Below, in pieces: positions 1 to 11,446 of a DNA stretch of 64,000 nt. The DNA is taken from contig NC_088800.1 in assembly GCF_011386835.1 (NCBI RefSeq), positions 87,225,481-87,289,480 on the forward strand, in the 5' to 3' direction. A program made the translations under genes and the position numbers. This stretch comes from Chrysemys picta bellii. Its lineage: Eukaryota > Chordata > Testudines > Emydidae. The notes beneath the pieces are model-generated. The model ran no database searches, had not been told where the DNA came from, and saw only the letters and a list, made by a program, of their open reading frames with translations. Position 1 is the stretch's first letter. The number at the start of each line of letters is the position of its first letter.

Positions 1-835
1 TGCGTCAGTCTCGCTGGTTTTATTTTGTCCCACAATGGCTGAGATGCGGACGTGATTTCCTCTGCCAGGGACCAAGGAGATGGATGGCCTTCATTTGTCA
101 CAGGCAAAGGCTGCCCAGCCCCCTGGCTCGTCTCCCAAACACCAGGCAGCCTTACCAGTAGCAGCTCTGACGCTAAAGGCAACAAGTACAGGGGTAAGCC
201 GTGAATGACGCCCGTTCCCCCAACAGTTTGCCCATGTCCTGAACGGGATGGGGGAATGTCTCCTGGAGATGAAACCCTCTGCAAAACGTTAGCATGAGAT
301 ACACCACACAATCTAACAAAGCAACAGGGGACTCCACAGAAACACGTAAAGCCCGTCCGCCCTGCCCCGGCACACTCAGCGCTAATGCTGGAGCGGTAAG
401 ACGTGGGGGAGATCTGTCTAAGACAGAGGTCCTTGCTGATTTTGCTGTAGGCTCACAGGGAGCCCAGCAGCCTCTCTCCCCGGGGATAGCACCACTGCTC
501 AGCGATGAGCACCAGAGCCGGGGGTGGAACATGCACGTAAGTGCAGAAATACACAACGGAGCAATTAGTCACCAGGCACTGAGCAAGCCAGTCAGTGACG
601 TGCAGAACTTCCAGGGAGAAGCTCACTGGGAGAAGAGTGACTGCTGAATCAGGAGCCATTCATCAGGCACAAGCAGCATCCTTTAGCTCGTGTCTTTGAG
701 AGGAAACCAGCTCCTCACAAGTATGTCCTGGTCCCTGGGCCTGTGTCATGTGCTGGTAATTAATTACCCTGCACTCTTCCAGCAAACACAGACTACATCT
801 CATCAGCCTCACATGCTTTCAAACGAACTCACAAA
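1..835. other. Unique sequence, no gene recognised
   Basis: No repeat family or coding exon is recognised here. Overlapping frames of 68-127 codons occur on both strands and show no domain, so they are treated as chance frames. Confidence 0.5.
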
Positions 836-837
836 GG

Positions 838-1318
838 AAAGTGAGAAAAGACCAGAACACCCTGTTACCTGTGGGCGAACACTTTTCACAAAGGGATCAC
901 TCTGTATCTGACCTCTCAGCCCTCAGCCTCAAAGGAAACCTGCACAACACCTTGAAGAGACGAGCCTGGGAGCTGCAATTCATAACTTTGCTAGACACTA
1001 AAAATCAAGGCTTAATAAAGACACTGGATTTATGGCTTATTACCACAATCTGTAACCCACTGACCCCTGTTTGTCCGATGACTGCAGAGGTGTTAAAGGG
1101 CCACTTCACCTTGAATGTCCCTTAGAATATGTGCTGACTACTAAACAATCTGTTCCACCTTGTATTTAGCTGTGACACTCTCATTACCTGTCCCAGACCT
1201 GAAGATGAACTCTGTGTGGCTCCAAAGCTTGTCTCTCTCAACAACAGAAGATGGACAATAAAAGATACAACCTTCCTGCACCCATCTTGTCTCGCTAATA
1301 TCCTGGCACCAACTAGCA
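838..1318 (+). mobile_element. Penelope-like element, 5'-truncated 3' part
   Basis: This is the 3' part of a Penelope-like retroelement, a class that encodes a reverse transcriptase followed by a C-terminal GIY-YIG endonuclease. The plus-strand frame at 841-1125 encodes the end of the endonuclease: PVGEHFSQRDHS, then RRAWELQFITLLDT, which carries the glutamate expected near the end of the domain. The YIG-containing start of the domain is missing, so truncation falls inside it. The following 190 bases (about 1125-1318) match the 3' non-coding tail seen in the 15.9-16.1 kb and 9.4 kb copies: a TCTGTTCCACCTTGTATTTA block, a CCAAAGCTTGTCTCT block and an AATAAAAGAT block. It cannot encode an active protein. 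No target-site duplication was found. Assignment to the Neptune-like branch is an inference from domain content and recognition. Confidence 0.8.
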
Positions 1319-1319
1319 G

Positions 1320-3405
1320 CTGAGCCTGGCACAGGGTAGGAGCCACCAGTCAGGTCTTCCCCAGTTCTGCCTCCTGCCCCACAGTGATTTACCGCTCTGC
1401 CAGCTGCCCTGGGCACCCGAAACATACTGCTGGGGAGAGCCACATGACCACTCTTGTGGCTTGCCTTTGCTTCCCCATCAGAAAGTCATTTTTCTGTGGG
1501 GAAGCAAAGAAATCTGTGGGGGACATAAATGCTGTGCATACGCAGTGGCACAGAATTCCCCCAGGAGTAACAATCCCTACCTCTGCTCTTGACCAAACAC
1601 GAATCTGGTTTCCTTGGGTCTGGCATTCCTCCTGGGTCTGGTATGGCTCTCTCACTCTATGAGTGCAATGAAAACATCATGCCTCCAGCTCTCTGCACCT
1701 GCACAGCAGCTAGAGATGCTGCTCCACAGAGGAGCCGTTAGCAGCAATATCCCGCTTTAGCAAAGATCTCTGCTCTCTGACACTGAACCCTCCCTTCCAG
1801 ACAGCCACTTCCTGCATCCAAGGCACTTCAGAGCAGTTTCCCATACAGGGCTGTTCCAACCCCTTGCTGCAGAGGGTAGTTTTAGGCCAGACCATGGGGA
1901 TAGGCTCTCTGAATTATAGCACAGCCCTGACACAAAGCTGAAGACTCTGGGACTCTTGCAGTACTTTGCATATTTATAGCAATTTGGAGACAGAGATTAT
2001 TGCAGGTGGAGCTCAGCTCTGCTGGGTGTTTGCATCCCCGAGTAGATTCATCTGGTACGGCGCGTCCCTGCCACACGACAGAGCACACCTCGGCTCGAGC
2101 ATACACAAGCAGCAGTTTTTCCATGGGCTGACCATATATAATTCATCACACTTTTATTATGACTCCAGGCAAGGTAAAGTTTGATTTTCAGAACAAGACT
2201 GAAATGAAAAGTCCCGAGTGCAAAGCTGGCAACTCCCCCGTGTTGCCCCGGCCCTCCCCAGCACCATATGCCACTGACTCGGGAGGACGCTGCGGCTCGC
2301 CCCAGCCGCACAGCCACTAACTAACAGTAAAAAGAGAAATCACAGGACTCTGGGAAATCGTTTTTTAGAGCTGTAATCGCAGGTGGACACTTGATGAACT
2401 GCCCCCATCCCTGCAGAATCTATTATTGATGCAGCTGTCTCTACCCAGCTCATTTCTTCATTCGATGCAGGGGACAAACCTGGCCATTCGTTTTACACAT
2501 GCGAAGGGGGAAAGGGGAGATTGGCTTTACTTCCCCTGGCCCCAGAGTGCTGCTGCTGTTTGGATTATCACACAGGCCTGGCCTCGTAAACCACCGGCTA
2601 TTACACTCATTTATCGGCTACGGGTAATACTAATACCGCATCCTCTCCATTGTCCACCCCAGTGCTGCCTTGGCATAATCACCCCGTGCTTTTCCATTGC
2701 CCAGGGCTCACCTTCTCGGCATGCTGTTTTCTGTCTCTCTGGCTTGAGGTTTGTAGAAACCCCTTCCCCGTCGGGTCTGTGCATTCAAACGTACAAGGAA
2801 GAACAACACTCTCTCTGCCAGGGAATTGGCCTGATGGGTCAGGGGGGTGTTGGGTGTCCGTGCATGCTGCTGTAGGACAAGCTGAGTCAGAGAGCTTTGC
2901 ACCGCACAGTGTGGCCTGTGCTGCTCTCCTGGCTCTGGCTGGTGGGGGCCAGGTCTGCAATCTGGCTCCTGTGGACGTTTCTATCTCCCGCAGTCAGACG
3001 TCTCCCCCTATCCGTCGACAGGTTCATGGCTCCAGGGGAACGTGGCTCTCCTTCCAGCCAGCCAGTGCCAGTCCCATGGAGGGCTTTAAATGTCAGGGCA
3101 CAGACTGTGACCTCTCTCTGTGCTCACTGGCCAGCCTGGCCAGAGGGCAGAGCTCTGGGGGAAGCCAAGCAGACAGGCTGCTGTGCTTTGTATCAGCTAG
3201 AGTTTTCTCGAGATGTGCAACATCAATGCGAGTTCTAATGCATTGCAGCAATCGGGCGTAGGAGGATGGGGGTCACAAGGGGGAGAACATTCAGCTTCCC
3301 CACGGAGAGCAGGGTAAAAGCAGCAAGTGCTGGAGACAGTTTAACAAGCGAAACCCACCAGGGACATCTCAAGCCAAGCTACAATGCAAACCAAGGACTT
3401 AGCAG
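1320..3405. other. Unique sequence, no gene recognised
   Basis: Mostly unique sequence. Frames up to 203 codons at 2650-3261 overlap others on both strands and contain no recognisable domain. No promoter or RNA gene was identified. Confidence 0.45.
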
Positions 3406-3409
3406 CTTG

Positions 3410-3985
3410 GAGGGGGCTGTGCGCAAGAGGGCAAACATGCTCCTGGGGTGTCTAAACTGGAGCTATCAAGTAGGAGCAGTGAGGTGGGAGTACCTGTCTA
3501 TATCGCATCAGAGAGACCACTCCTAGGTACCATGTCCAGTTCTGGTGTCCACCCGTCAAACAGGACACTGACAAATTGGGAAGGTCAGAAAAGACCTTCA
3601 AGAGCAATTTGAAGTTTGGAAATCCTGCCTTGTGAGCAAGAGACTGAAGGAGCGTGATCTGTTTAACCAAGGGAAGTCTAAAAGGTGACTTGGTCACAGC
3701 CTGCAAGCACTACGTAGGGAGTAGAAGATCTCTGACAGCGAAGGACTCTTCAGTCTAGCGGACAAAGGCCTAATGGGATCCCAGGGCTGGATGCTGAAGC
3801 TAGACAAATTCAGGCGAGTACCATGAGAGTAACTAACCGTGGGGACAACTCACCTAGGCAGGTGGTGGATTCTTCATCAATTGAAACCTTTGCATTGAAA
3901 TTGGATCTCTTGCTAACGAACATGTCTCAGTTCAGCCAGCAGTCCCGGGTCAATGCTGGGCTTATTGGGAGGGTTCTCTGCCTGT
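3410..3985 (+). mobile_element. CR1 LINE fragment, old and eroded
   Basis: A strongly decayed CR1 segment from near the end of the reverse transcriptase frame into the 3' part. The recognisable order is a block resembling the CR1 C-terminal motif that precedes the 'RPHLEYC' region (around 3430-3560), then CCAGTTCTGGTGTCC, then a stretch matching the terminal 'WNSLP' region (around 3855-3910). Stop codons and frameshifts interrupt all frames. It looks much older than the CR1 copies at 20.5 and 38 kb. The boundaries are approximate and no target-site duplication is visible, as is usual for CR1. Confidence 0.6.
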
Positions 3986-3989
3986 GATA

Positions 3990-4480
3990 CACAGGAGATT
4001 GGATTATAAGGGTCCCTTTGACTCTCCCCTGTGCAGCCTGGGGCTCCTCCCCCCGCAGTCCCTGCTCCTGCTCCCATCTCCTTACTGGGAAGGTTTAGAT
4101 GTTTGCCTGGTCCATTGGGAAATCCCCAGGATCTATTCCCAGCTGTGGAAGTGGTTCTTTGGGAGAGACAAGGTGTGGGGTAATGAGGGGTCTCTACACC
4201 TTCCCCCTCACAGTCACATCTCTGCCTTCCCTCGTGTTGAATGCCTGGGACCTGCGCTTGGCTCCAGTGAGACTCTTGGTTTCGGCTCGCCCTCCCCCTT
4301 GCACCTCTCTGGCCCTCCCCAGTTCCACCCTTCCATCGCTACACAGCGTCTTGGTGCTTGCCCAGTTCTCATGCACCTTTGCTGCATTTGTTCAGCTGGT
4401 CCTGCTTTTGTGTGTGCTCCCTTAGTGACTCCAGGAGGCATGGCCCAGAGCCTGCTGCCAGCTGGGAATAAAACCATCGC
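3990..4480. other. Unique GC-moderate sequence, no gene recognised
   Basis: A 200-codon plus-strand frame covers much of this stretch, but it overlaps a 108-codon frame and two antisense frames and has no recognisable domain. I do not call a gene. Confidence 0.4.
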
Positions 4481-4489
4481 TCTGGAGAA

Positions 4490-4790
4490 ACAAGAGGCAG
4501 AAACTCAGTCATTTATTTACTTGCAATTACTGACGGGAGGGAACATTCATTACCGATCCCACAATGACTTGATTATGCAGCATTAGCAGCAAGTGACTAG
4601 AAGCCTAAAATATGGCTATTAAAGAATTACTTTGGTTAATAAATAATTGTGACGCCAGTAATTATTTATTTGAAAGTTGGGTTTGCTGAAAAGCCTCTAT
4701 ATTTTCTCTTTTTCTAGCGCCATAAAGTATTTGAATAATTAACAATTCCTGGCTTTCCAGTCAGAGGAAATGGTTAGGCTTAAAAGCCAG
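4490..4790. promoter_or_regulatory. AT-rich unique island, candidate conserved noncoding element
   Basis: An AT-rich, non-repetitive segment standing out from GC-richer flanks. It carries several homeodomain-type cores (GCAATTAC, GTAATTATTT, AATAATTAAC) and no open frame of note. Composition and motif density resemble vertebrate developmental enhancers. Conservation cannot be judged from one sequence. Confidence 0.3.
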
Positions 4791-5027
4791 CAGCATGTGT
4801 GTGTTGAAGTGGGTAGGAGCCCATCACTAGTGTGTTTGGTGCTGCATGCCACTTGGTCTGCGGCAAGTCAGACCATCAAAAATATATTATTCAATGGATC
4901 ATTTCATCCAGCGTTCAGCCAGCTCTGTTAGTCTCTGCAAGGGGAAGGCAGGGCAGCTTTGTGCGAATTTTGACCTACGTACAAGGGTAAGAGTTTTTGA
5001 AGATCCCTGTTATTTAACGACGGGAAT

Positions 5028-5168
5028 ACCCATGACTTGCATCTGAAGAAGTGAGGTTCTTACCCACGAAAGCTTATGCTCCCAGTACTTCTGTTAGTCT
5101 CAAAGGTGCCACAGGACCCTCTGTTGCTTTTTACAGATTCAGACTAACACGGCTACCCCTCTGATACA
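5028..5168 (+). mobile_element. Penelope-like element 3' terminus
   Basis: The 3'-terminal non-coding tail of a second Penelope family. It is the reverse complement of the 3' end of the copy at 41948-42060: GCATCTGAAGAAGTGAGGTT, then AAGCTTATGCTCCCA, then CAGATTCAGACTAACACGG, ending CTACCCCTCTGAT. The 5' side is lost or too diverged to place. The sequence from 4880 to 5027 may include more of the element, but I cannot support it. Confidence 0.7.
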
Positions 5169-5169
5169 T

Positions 5170-5825
5170 GTCAGAGAGTATACCTAAAAAGAGTTGAGTC
5201 TCTGAGGAATTTTCTTCTTACCACAGAACTGGGCTGGGGGATCAGTTGAAGCCACAGAATTATCCAGCTAGTCAGCAAGCTGCAGATTATCAGCCCAGGT
5301 CTTGAACTGAGTGACATGTAGGTCGGAGTGCCACGAAATATGAAACAAGCGGAGGGGGCGTTCCCATCCGGTCAGGGCTTGGTTGGTTAGTGGGAGCTTA
5401 AAGTATCTGGTGCATGGCTGGCAAAGCCTAGGGCGTGGGGAGCACCCGTGGTGCCAGGATGGTCAGATGCTGGCACAAGGAGATGCCAGGAAACCAGATG
5501 CAACTTGACCCGTGATGGCACCGCTCATGTAGTGCTCCATTTGGGGCCTCGTTCCAGGACAGCCTGGCTGGAGAAGCTGGTCTCTCCATACCCCAGAGCC
5601 CTGGTTGGCCAGAGAGCTGGCAGGAAATCCCATCCCCGCCGTGAGCTCTCATGGGACTGTAGGATGGGGATGTCATTCGGGAAAGGACTGCATGTGCTGC
5701 AGGGACACAGCCTGGCTGCCTGGCCGCTAGGAGCACGTCACATTCCAGGTGCAATCCAGAGCAGTGCGGGGCTGTGTCACCACCTGCCCCATAACCCCGG
5801 CTGCTCTAGCTCCCAGCCGTGGGGC
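5170..5825. other. Unique sequence, no gene recognised
   Basis: Two antiparallel frames of 108 and 128 codons overlap here without any recognisable domain. No repeat was identified. Confidence 0.4.
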
Positions 5826-6015
5826 CCGATTTGAATACCCGGCGGCGGTCCGGGGCTTTGGCAGCACTTTGGCGGCGGGGGGTCCGCTCAGGGGCTTCCG
5901 CGGCACCAAAGGACCCGCCGCCGCCGAAATGCCACCAAAGACCCCCTGGAGCGGGGCCCTCTTACGCGCGGGCACGGGGCCCGATTCCGGGGAATCGGCC
6001 TAAAGCCGGCCCTGC
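5826..6015. mobile_element. GC-rich hAT-like non-autonomous element
   Basis: A GGCGG-rich repeat beginning around GGGCCCGATTTGAATACC and ending near AAAGCCGGCCCTG. The terminal GCCGGCCCTG matches the terminal inverted repeat of the MITE at 12057-12476 (CAGGGCCGGCTC), which suggests related DNA transposons. The 5' terminal repeat is not clear and no 8-bp duplication could be assigned. Frames through it are produced by CCG/GCG repeats and are not genes. Confidence 0.5.
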
Positions 6016-6027
6016 CTGCAGGGTGAC

Positions 6028-6295
6028 CCCAACACACTCCCAGTCCTGGATTCCCCCCCAAATGGTGTGTTCTGCACCGTCCAGCCCTCTCCTGTGCAGT
6101 TCAATATTAGAGGTCCGTTGCCCCAGGAAGGGAACAAATCTCCAACCGTTTGCTACTTTAACTGGAGTTACCCAAACAGCTCAGTTTAAACACAACCCTG
6201 GGTTAGTTTTGATTAAAGAACAAAACAAGTGTATTTACCTACAAAGAGATCAGTGTTAAGTGAGTACAAGTGGAAGGCGGTAAAGTCAGAAATGG
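6028..6295. mobile_element. LTR-like interspersed repeat
   Basis: This segment resembles LTR-type turtle repeats, with an A-rich run around 6210-6270 (AACAAAACAAGTGTATTTACC, then AGAGATCAGTGTTAAGTGAG). A similar layout occurs at 27640-27700. Class, orientation and ends are not established. Confidence 0.35.
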
Positions 6296-6299
6296 TCTG

Positions 6300-8075
6300 A
6301 AAGAACAGGCCACTGCCCACAGGAAGGTGGTGCCTTAATCCTGGCCTGAGGACCAGGGCAGAGGGGCTCGTTCAGCTGCTTGTGATGGATGGCGGCTGAG
6401 ATCTTGTTAGACGTCTTGGATTTAAGCCGTCCTCGCACTGATAGCTCTTTGCAATGACACCGGGGTACAGTAGGGAGCCCCACCAGAGCCATGACAGCAA
6501 AGGCATCTGGGCAAAACGTCAGCAGCCCAGAGCCGCTGTTCCTCACCCCTGTATGCACTGGAGTTCCCACGCTAGTCAGTGTCTCCCTTGCGTGGGGCTT
6601 GGGTGAATCTCAGGAATATGCACAGGCCTTGTTCCCCGTTCCGCGTGGGAGCGATAACTGCGGTGGTGTCCTGGTTCCTCTGCGCCTGCAGCTTGCACTA
6701 TCCCGGAAAGGTCTGGGGCTCTTTTCTCACCCACCCTGGTACATTGAGTGATTTGCTTCATCGGGTTCTCGCATGCCTCAGAGGACGCGCTGCCACAGAA
6801 GGGAAGAGTATTGCTCTGACACCTCCCTCTGCCTCTGTTACTCTGCCATACACAGCTCCGGGTGCAGACAGATCCGGCCAGGATCAAACAGAAACACGCA
6901 AGCCATCCCCTGGAACTTCCCATCTGAGGCATCCACTGCGGCGTTTCCCCAGGAGTACGGGGCTGCTCGCGGAGTGGCAGGTGCTTTAAACGATCCCATG
7001 CATGCTGCAGGCAAGCGCTGAGGCTGTCCAAGCTGTTCGTTGGACCAGCTCTTGCCAGATACCAGTTGATTTGCTCTGTTACGACCCGAGGGCTTGTGGT
7101 CTTTGGACCATTTCCCGTTTCTTAGAACGAGCCTGGCCAAACTCTCAGTTAATTGGCTGCTGCGGAGAGTGCCTTGGCTCCAAACCCAAGCCTGGGCTGG
7201 GAATGGTGCACCCCGTAAGGGGCCGGTGTTCTTCATGGTGAAGCTCTGCCCGAGGTGCACAAGCTGGCACCTTGGCTGTGCTCTGCACGCCGGCCGGCAC
7301 GTAGGCCAGCAGCTCCATCCCAGGGCGAGCCACTCAGCAACCGGCTTGGACAAATGCTCTTGCTTACTGGGGGACGTTTCTACCAGGCCCTGGCATGCCC
7401 TGAAATTAACACACATGCCCCAGGAGTGTCTGAAACCACAGGTCTGAGAGAGCAGCTGAGAATGGACGTGCAGTGCTCAGGCTTCCCCAGGAGCTCAGGC
7501 CACACAGGATGGGAGTTTGCTCTTGGCCTATCTAGGTTACGATTCACCCACCCCACCAAAGCACCAGACTCGCCGTGGCGTGGGCATGCGTCTCGGGCCT
7601 GCACTAGCCACACTGCTGCAGTTCAGGACTGAGCTGTGTGGGGCACAAGGGGTGACTGTGCCGGGCTGTGTCTGAGGCACCCTGGCAGAGCTGGGTAACG
7701 TGCAAGGCCAGAACTATGGGAGAACCCATCGGGACTGGACAGCACTGGCAGAGCACTGGGGGCAGGGTGAGGAGAGGGGAGGGGAGGGGGACACATCTGG
7801 AATGGCAAGGGGTGAACACGCCCCTGGGATCCACACAATTAGCTCACAAACCTGCTGTGTGGACTAGACAGGAGAATTTTGCCCTAAATGAGGAACGTGC
7901 GGGGGCTCAGCACGGCAAACCCCTTTGTTCTCTCATCACCATCCCCGTTTGTCAGTCTGTGGCTCTGCTGGGCCAAGGTGACATCCAGGTTCCTCCCGGA
8001 GGAGTCTGGCAGCGAGCTGCATGTAGATTTCTATGCCCATTATGCAAAGGCTGGAACTTTGTGAATTGCTGACGC
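6300..8075. other. Unique sequence, no gene recognised
   Basis: Six-frame content is dominated by overlapping frames (up to 192 codons, minus, 6838-7416) with no recognisable domain. A short purine run (GAGGGGAGGGGAGGGGG-like) lies at 7765-7792. Confidence 0.4.
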
Positions 8076-8079
8076 ACAC

Positions 8080-8345
8080 ACTAAAAGACCAGAAACGTCG
8101 AACCCTAGGAAATTACCTAATTCTTCATGTGCACAACTAGAAATATTTATTGTAAGGGATAAATGCAAACAAGTATTTGCACCATTGCTCCCAGCTGTCT
8201 GAGTCCTTTACACTGGCTGGAATGTAATCTCAGCTGGCTTGTTTGGGATTTAAATGTTGATGTCATTTCTGTTTGTATGCAAAGGGCTTCAGCTATTTGT
8301 TAAGTCCAGCTCCTCCAATCCTAGCTTTCCATCTTGTTTATTATA
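8080..8345. promoter_or_regulatory. AT-rich unique island, candidate conserved noncoding element
   Basis: A non-repetitive AT-rich segment with AAATATTTATTG, ATGCAAACAAGTATTTGC and TTTGTATGCAAAG motifs. ATGCAAA is the POU/octamer half-site and ATGCAAACAA also fits a forkhead core. There is no plausible coding frame. The call rests on composition and motifs only. Confidence 0.35.
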
Positions 8346-8738
8346 CAGAAAAATAACAGAGTGATGTATGAGTCATCTTCCCCCGGCATTGGGGAGAGAA
8401 TTTCAATTACACTTCTCCTTAAAATATTCACACAAAGTAAACTCAAATTCTTAGAAGCGTTTGTGAAATGCAGCCAGAGGAAAACACAGAAAGATGGAGA
8501 GCTTGCTAAGAATTCCTGTCACAGGCATCTGGGCTCACAGCTGCAATTAACGAGTCTCTGCAACTAAAATGCTTTGTCTACATTTTGTTTTTCATAAAAC
8601 TGAAGCAGTTTGCAACATTGAATTGAACATTAAAGTTCTGTTTTTAAGTGTGGTTATAATAATATTCATCCTTAATGGTCCTGCAGTGTGTAATCAGTGT
8701 GCAAATAGAGTAACAATATCTCCACTGTCTTCATGCTC

Positions 8739-8769
8739 ATACACACACACACACATACACACACACACA
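8739..8769. repeat. (CA)n microsatellite
   Basis: About 15 CA units interrupted once by a T, followed by a degenerate ACACAATCACATATAT tail. Confidence 0.9.
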
Positions 8770-8949
8770 ATCACATATATCCAGCTACACTTGTTGATAG
8801 TGACACGCTGAACTCCAACAGTTAATTGTTGTACATTTGGGTACCTGGCGCATTCTGGCTGCCGTCTGTTATCTGCCTTAGATATTTTTCAGGGCTTCCC
8901 GTGCTCTTTCACATCATCTTCTACAAAATGTTTTTATTTTCAAACTCTT

Positions 8950-9260
8950 CCGTTTTTTAAAGTTTGCACTAATGAAACTCACAAGTCTAATCTCTCCTGG
9001 CTTGCTGAGTGCTATGTCATCCAAGCAATCTGCCGGGACGTATTGCACAGATTCATCAGCAGAGCATCAGGGCAGCATCTCTCTGATAATGTATCCAATT
9101 AATACATCCTCAGAGCAAATAGCCCATGTGACACACCGCCGCTCACCCCTCCATGTCATTTTGACCAAGGCTGAGATTTCAATTATTTCTACCCACAGCC
9201 CAGAAATATTACAGAGAGACAAATGTCCATTCTGGGTTCATGCTAGGGCAAGGCAAACAT
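8950..9260. promoter_or_regulatory. AT-rich unique island, candidate conserved noncoding element
   Basis: A non-repetitive stretch with dense AT-rich cores (TGATAATGTATCCAATTAAT, TTTCAATTATTTC, CAGAAATATTACAG) inside a locally distinct composition. A 137-codon frame spans it, but no domain is recognisable. Confidence 0.35.
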
Positions 9261-9377
9261 TCAGGGCAGCACCCATGTTTCCTGATCCAGTTTGCCCACA
9301 CCTGACTTTCCTTTATCTCATCTGCAGCCTCGCTGAGCCATCCTCCCACATGCCTTTTTGCCTCCTGTTTGCAGTGA

Positions 9378-9500
9378 CACTGTAACCATGTTGGCCCCGG
9401 GATATTCAACAGACAAGGGGGGTGAGGCGATATCTTTTATTGAGCCATCTTCTGTTGGTGAGAGAGACACGCTTTTGAGCCGCACAGAGCTCTCCTTCAG
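9378..9500 (-). mobile_element. Penelope-like element 3' tail
   Basis: The reverse complement matches the 3' tail of the copies at 1200-1300 and 16000-16060: the AATAAAAGATATCGCCTCAC block at the low-coordinate side, then the CAACAGAAGATGG block, then the AAGC-rich block ending in a TGAAGGAGAGCTCTGTG-like stretch. Only about 120 bp remain and no coding part is present. Confidence 0.7.
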
Positions 9501-9504
9501 GAAG

Positions 9505-10305
9505 ACCAAAACAAATATTCAGTTGTTCCGTACTCACCGGCGCCTTGTGAAGCACCACAAGAGGTTGCAGGCTTCTGCTGGAATTGGGGTTTGCTCTCTT
9601 TCAGGTGGCTGTGCAGGGGATGGCGGTGCATGAACCGGAGGGTGTGGGCTGCCCCTTGCCATTTGGGGGAATGGAGCCAGGCTGAGCTCTGTCTAGGGCT
9701 GGCATTCGACTTCACCACATCATAAAAGTTTCCACTTGTGACCTTTTCCACATTTATTCCACGGGCTCTAAGACTTCATTCAGAAAGGTCACCCGCAATC
9801 TTTTCTCCCTGACGGTGGGTCGCAGCTGCGGTATTTATCAGACAGAACTGGAACTCTGGGTTCAGACAATGCCCAGCTTTAGAGAGGCCAAACGACTGTA
9901 TTGCAGGGGTAACGCGAAGGCAAGAAGAGCTCGTTCACAAATTGCTTTTTCTAGCCGCTAATGCCACTCGCTCCCGGACAAACCCACGACTCGTAGAAAC
10001 CTGGGGAGGACGAGGACTGTGAATGGGAAGTGAAGCAACCTGCAGTGTAGCTGTAGAACTCCTCATGTGTCCCACGGAGGTTCCTCTCCCCTGGGCAGGG
10101 GGCACCGCTGGGCACCTTTTAGAGTGCCGTGGCTGTGACAGCTCAGGGGGTCTGACCGGCACCTGGTGCCCCCTCCTTGCACAAAACATACCCCAAACGC
10201 CCACTGTTCAGGAAAATACTGCCTGAAATGGCAGCTCCTTGTCTTCCTGCTCTCGAGCTGGGCATGTAGCACCCTGGCCCCCTGGCACTCACAGGGTAAT
10301 CTTGG
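9505..10305. other. Unique sequence, no gene recognised
   Basis: Only short frames without domains occur here. No repeat family is recognised. Confidence 0.4.
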
Positions 10306-10309
10306 TGCT

Positions 10310-10460
10310 GCAGTTTTCTAACCTGGGTGCCTAAAGTTAGGTGCCTCGGTCCATGTTAGGCAGCGACCGTATACAGGAGACCTGAGCTTTGAGCAACGGG
10401 GAACACCAGGCCGTTTCCTTAGTGCCCAGGTGTAGGTGAGGGAATCCTAGGCCCCCGTGT
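10310..10460. repeat. Possible old interspersed repeat
   Basis: The stretch around GGGTGCCTAAAGTTAGGTGCC resembles a dispersed reptile repeat rich in 'AGGTGCCTAA' and is a local imperfect palindrome. The class is not assigned. Confidence 0.3.
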
Positions 10461-11315
10461 GTGACGACATTGTCTGTAGTACTAATAAAACACTCATGAC
10501 TGGCTGATTGCTGAGAGCTGAGCTTATAGGAGGCAAAATGATAGGGGTGAGTTTGCAGTGGGACTTGCTTCTTCTCCAAAGGTTGTCCTTTCTGAGGAGC
10601 TTGGGGAGGTCACCTTGCTTAAGCAGCAATGGGAGATGCGGCATGTAGGCCTAGCTGCAGGCTCTCTCTGGGCACTAGTATCACGGCATTGTAGGATCTG
10701 AGTACCTAGGAAAAACATTCAGCTGCACAGGTATTTACCTAGTCGCATGAACTGGAGATGACATGAGAATGAGCTTCTCAGAGGTGTCTGTGTTTCTGAC
10801 CAGGGCTGGACACATGACAGCAGCATCCTCTCACCCTGCATATTCCAACCGGAAACCAAAAATACACCAGAGTGTCTCAGAGCCTTGGACGAAGATTGTT
10901 TCATAGACTTTTTGAAATGTTGGGCTGGAAAAGACCTTGAGAGGTCATCGAGTCCAGCTCCCTGCGCTGAGGCATCATCAAGTAAACCTAGATCGTCCCT
11001 GACAGGGGTTTGTCTAACCTGTTCTTAGACGCCTCCAATGAGGCGGATTCCACAACCTCCTTGGAAGCCTGTTCCAGAGCTTGATTATCCTTGTAGTTAG
11101 ACTTTTTTTTACTTCTTGTCCTATCTTCAGTGGACAGGGAGAACAATTGATTCCTGTCCTCATTACAACAGCCCTTAACAGATTGGAAGACTGTTATTGG
11201 GTCCCCCCACCCCAGTCTTCTTTTCTCAAGACTAAACATGGCCAGTTTTTTAGCCTTTCGTTGTTGGTTGTGTTTTCTAAACCTTTGGTCATTTTGTCTC
11301 GCCAATTTGCCCACA

Positions 11316-11323
11316 TCTTTCCT
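11316..11323. repeat. Left 8-bp target-site duplication
   Basis: TCTTTCCT, identical to 11447-11454 on the other side of the MITE. Confidence 0.88.
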
Positions 11324-11446
11324 TAGGGTGACCAGACAGCAAATGTGAAAAATCGGGACGGGGGTGGGGGGTAATAGGAGCCTATATAAGAAAAAGACCC
11401 AAAAATGGGGACTGTCCCTATAAAATTGGGACATCTGGTCACTCTA
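11324..11446. mobile_element. hAT-type MITE, 123 bp, inside CR1
   Basis: The ends are inverted repeats: TAGGGTGACCAGA at the left and TCTGGTCACTCTA at the right. Perfect 8-bp copies of TCTTTCCT flank it at 11316-11323 and 11447-11454, the duplication length made by hAT transposases. It encodes nothing. The copy at 44864-44987 is the same family in the opposite orientation. Confidence 0.9.

Noticed and set aside
11324..11446. Tc1/mariner element with TA duplication
   Set aside because: TA lies at the ends, but perfect 8-bp flanks TCTTTCCT outside TAGGGTGACC fit hAT better.
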